Positions 63,516 to 64,000 of a stretch of 64,000 bases of DNA are shown here, one piece after another. The stretch is from Marisediminitalea aggregata (GTDB lineage: Bacteria > Pseudomonadota > Gammaproteobacteria > Enterobacterales > Alteromonadaceae). The translations under genes and the position numbers were made by a program. The stretch spans positions 438,856 through 502,855 of the forward strand of contig NZ_FQWD01000005.1 in NCBI RefSeq assembly GCF_900129565.1, given 5' to 3'. Every line of letters begins with the position of its first letter. The stretch's first letter is position 1. Under the pieces are notes generated by a model. The model was not told where the DNA came from and did no database searches. It saw only the letters and a program-made list of their open reading frames with translations.

Positions 63516-64000
<485 letters not shown>

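Overview
The window is a chromosomal segment of a marine-type gammaproteobacterium. The best match is the Alteromonadales/Alteromonadaceae (Alteromonas or Aestuariibacter-like). The reasons are housekeeping blocks in typical gammaproteobacterial order (DUF2065-purA; murB-birA-pantothenate kinase-tRNA Thr-Tyr-Gly-Thr-tuf), many envelope lipoproteins with clear lipoboxes, and near-balanced base composition. I see no insertion sequence, phage gene, CRISPR array or integrase. The genus is an inference from protein resemblance only.

Layout. 0-20 kb is mostly core and miscellaneous genes: the 3' part of rho, an M20 amidohydrolase, a membrane hybrid histidine kinase, a LysR regulator divergent from purE-purK, tRNA-Thr(UGU), a periplasmic copper chaperone, Dps, a PQQ-type sugar dehydrogenase, an S9 peptidase with an Mpo1-like protein, a thioredoxin/TPR chaperone (CnoX), a small STAS-like protein, DUF2065, purA, an aldehyde dehydrogenase, two glyoxalase-fold proteins, two small unknown membrane proteins and a WYL regulator.

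20.5-41.4 kb is a coherent murein (peptidoglycan) salvage island built on the exo-acting logic known from Bacillus and Tannerella. It holds secreted or lipid-anchored amidases (one protein fusing an AmpD-type zinc amidase to an AmiE-type serine amidase), a long two-domain lipoprotein NagZ, the exo-muramidase NamZ, an M14 peptidase and gamma-glutamyltransferase. Uptake and metabolism would follow through a sodium-solute symporter, a BadF-type sugar kinase, MurQ etherase, alanine racemase and a NagX-like membrane acetyltransferase, under a MurR/RpiR regulator. Two divergent promoter regions share a 13-bp motif and a third carries long inverted repeats; these are candidate operators.

44.3-60.2 kb is the most unusual region: fourteen co-directional, tightly packed and often overlapping genes that look like one ~16 kb transcript. 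Almost every product is exported or membrane-bound. It combines four FlgT/LPP20-like proteins, three proteins with CsgG/FlgO/GNA1162-like modules (one carrying about eight fibronectin-III repeats, another a beta-helix), an MltC-like lytic transglycosylase, TPR proteins, and an Mla/MCE-type trio (MlaE-like permease, MlaF-like subunit and MCE protein). In the MlaF-like subunit nearly all nucleotide-binding motifs are degenerate. No flagellar, curli or complete Mla genes accompany it. I infer an undescribed trans-envelope assembly spanning inner membrane, wall and outer membrane. It is divergent from a c-di-GMP phosphodiesterase-type protein.

60.3-64 kb returns to core genes: murB-birA-coaX, then a four-tRNA operon running into tuf, cut by the window end.
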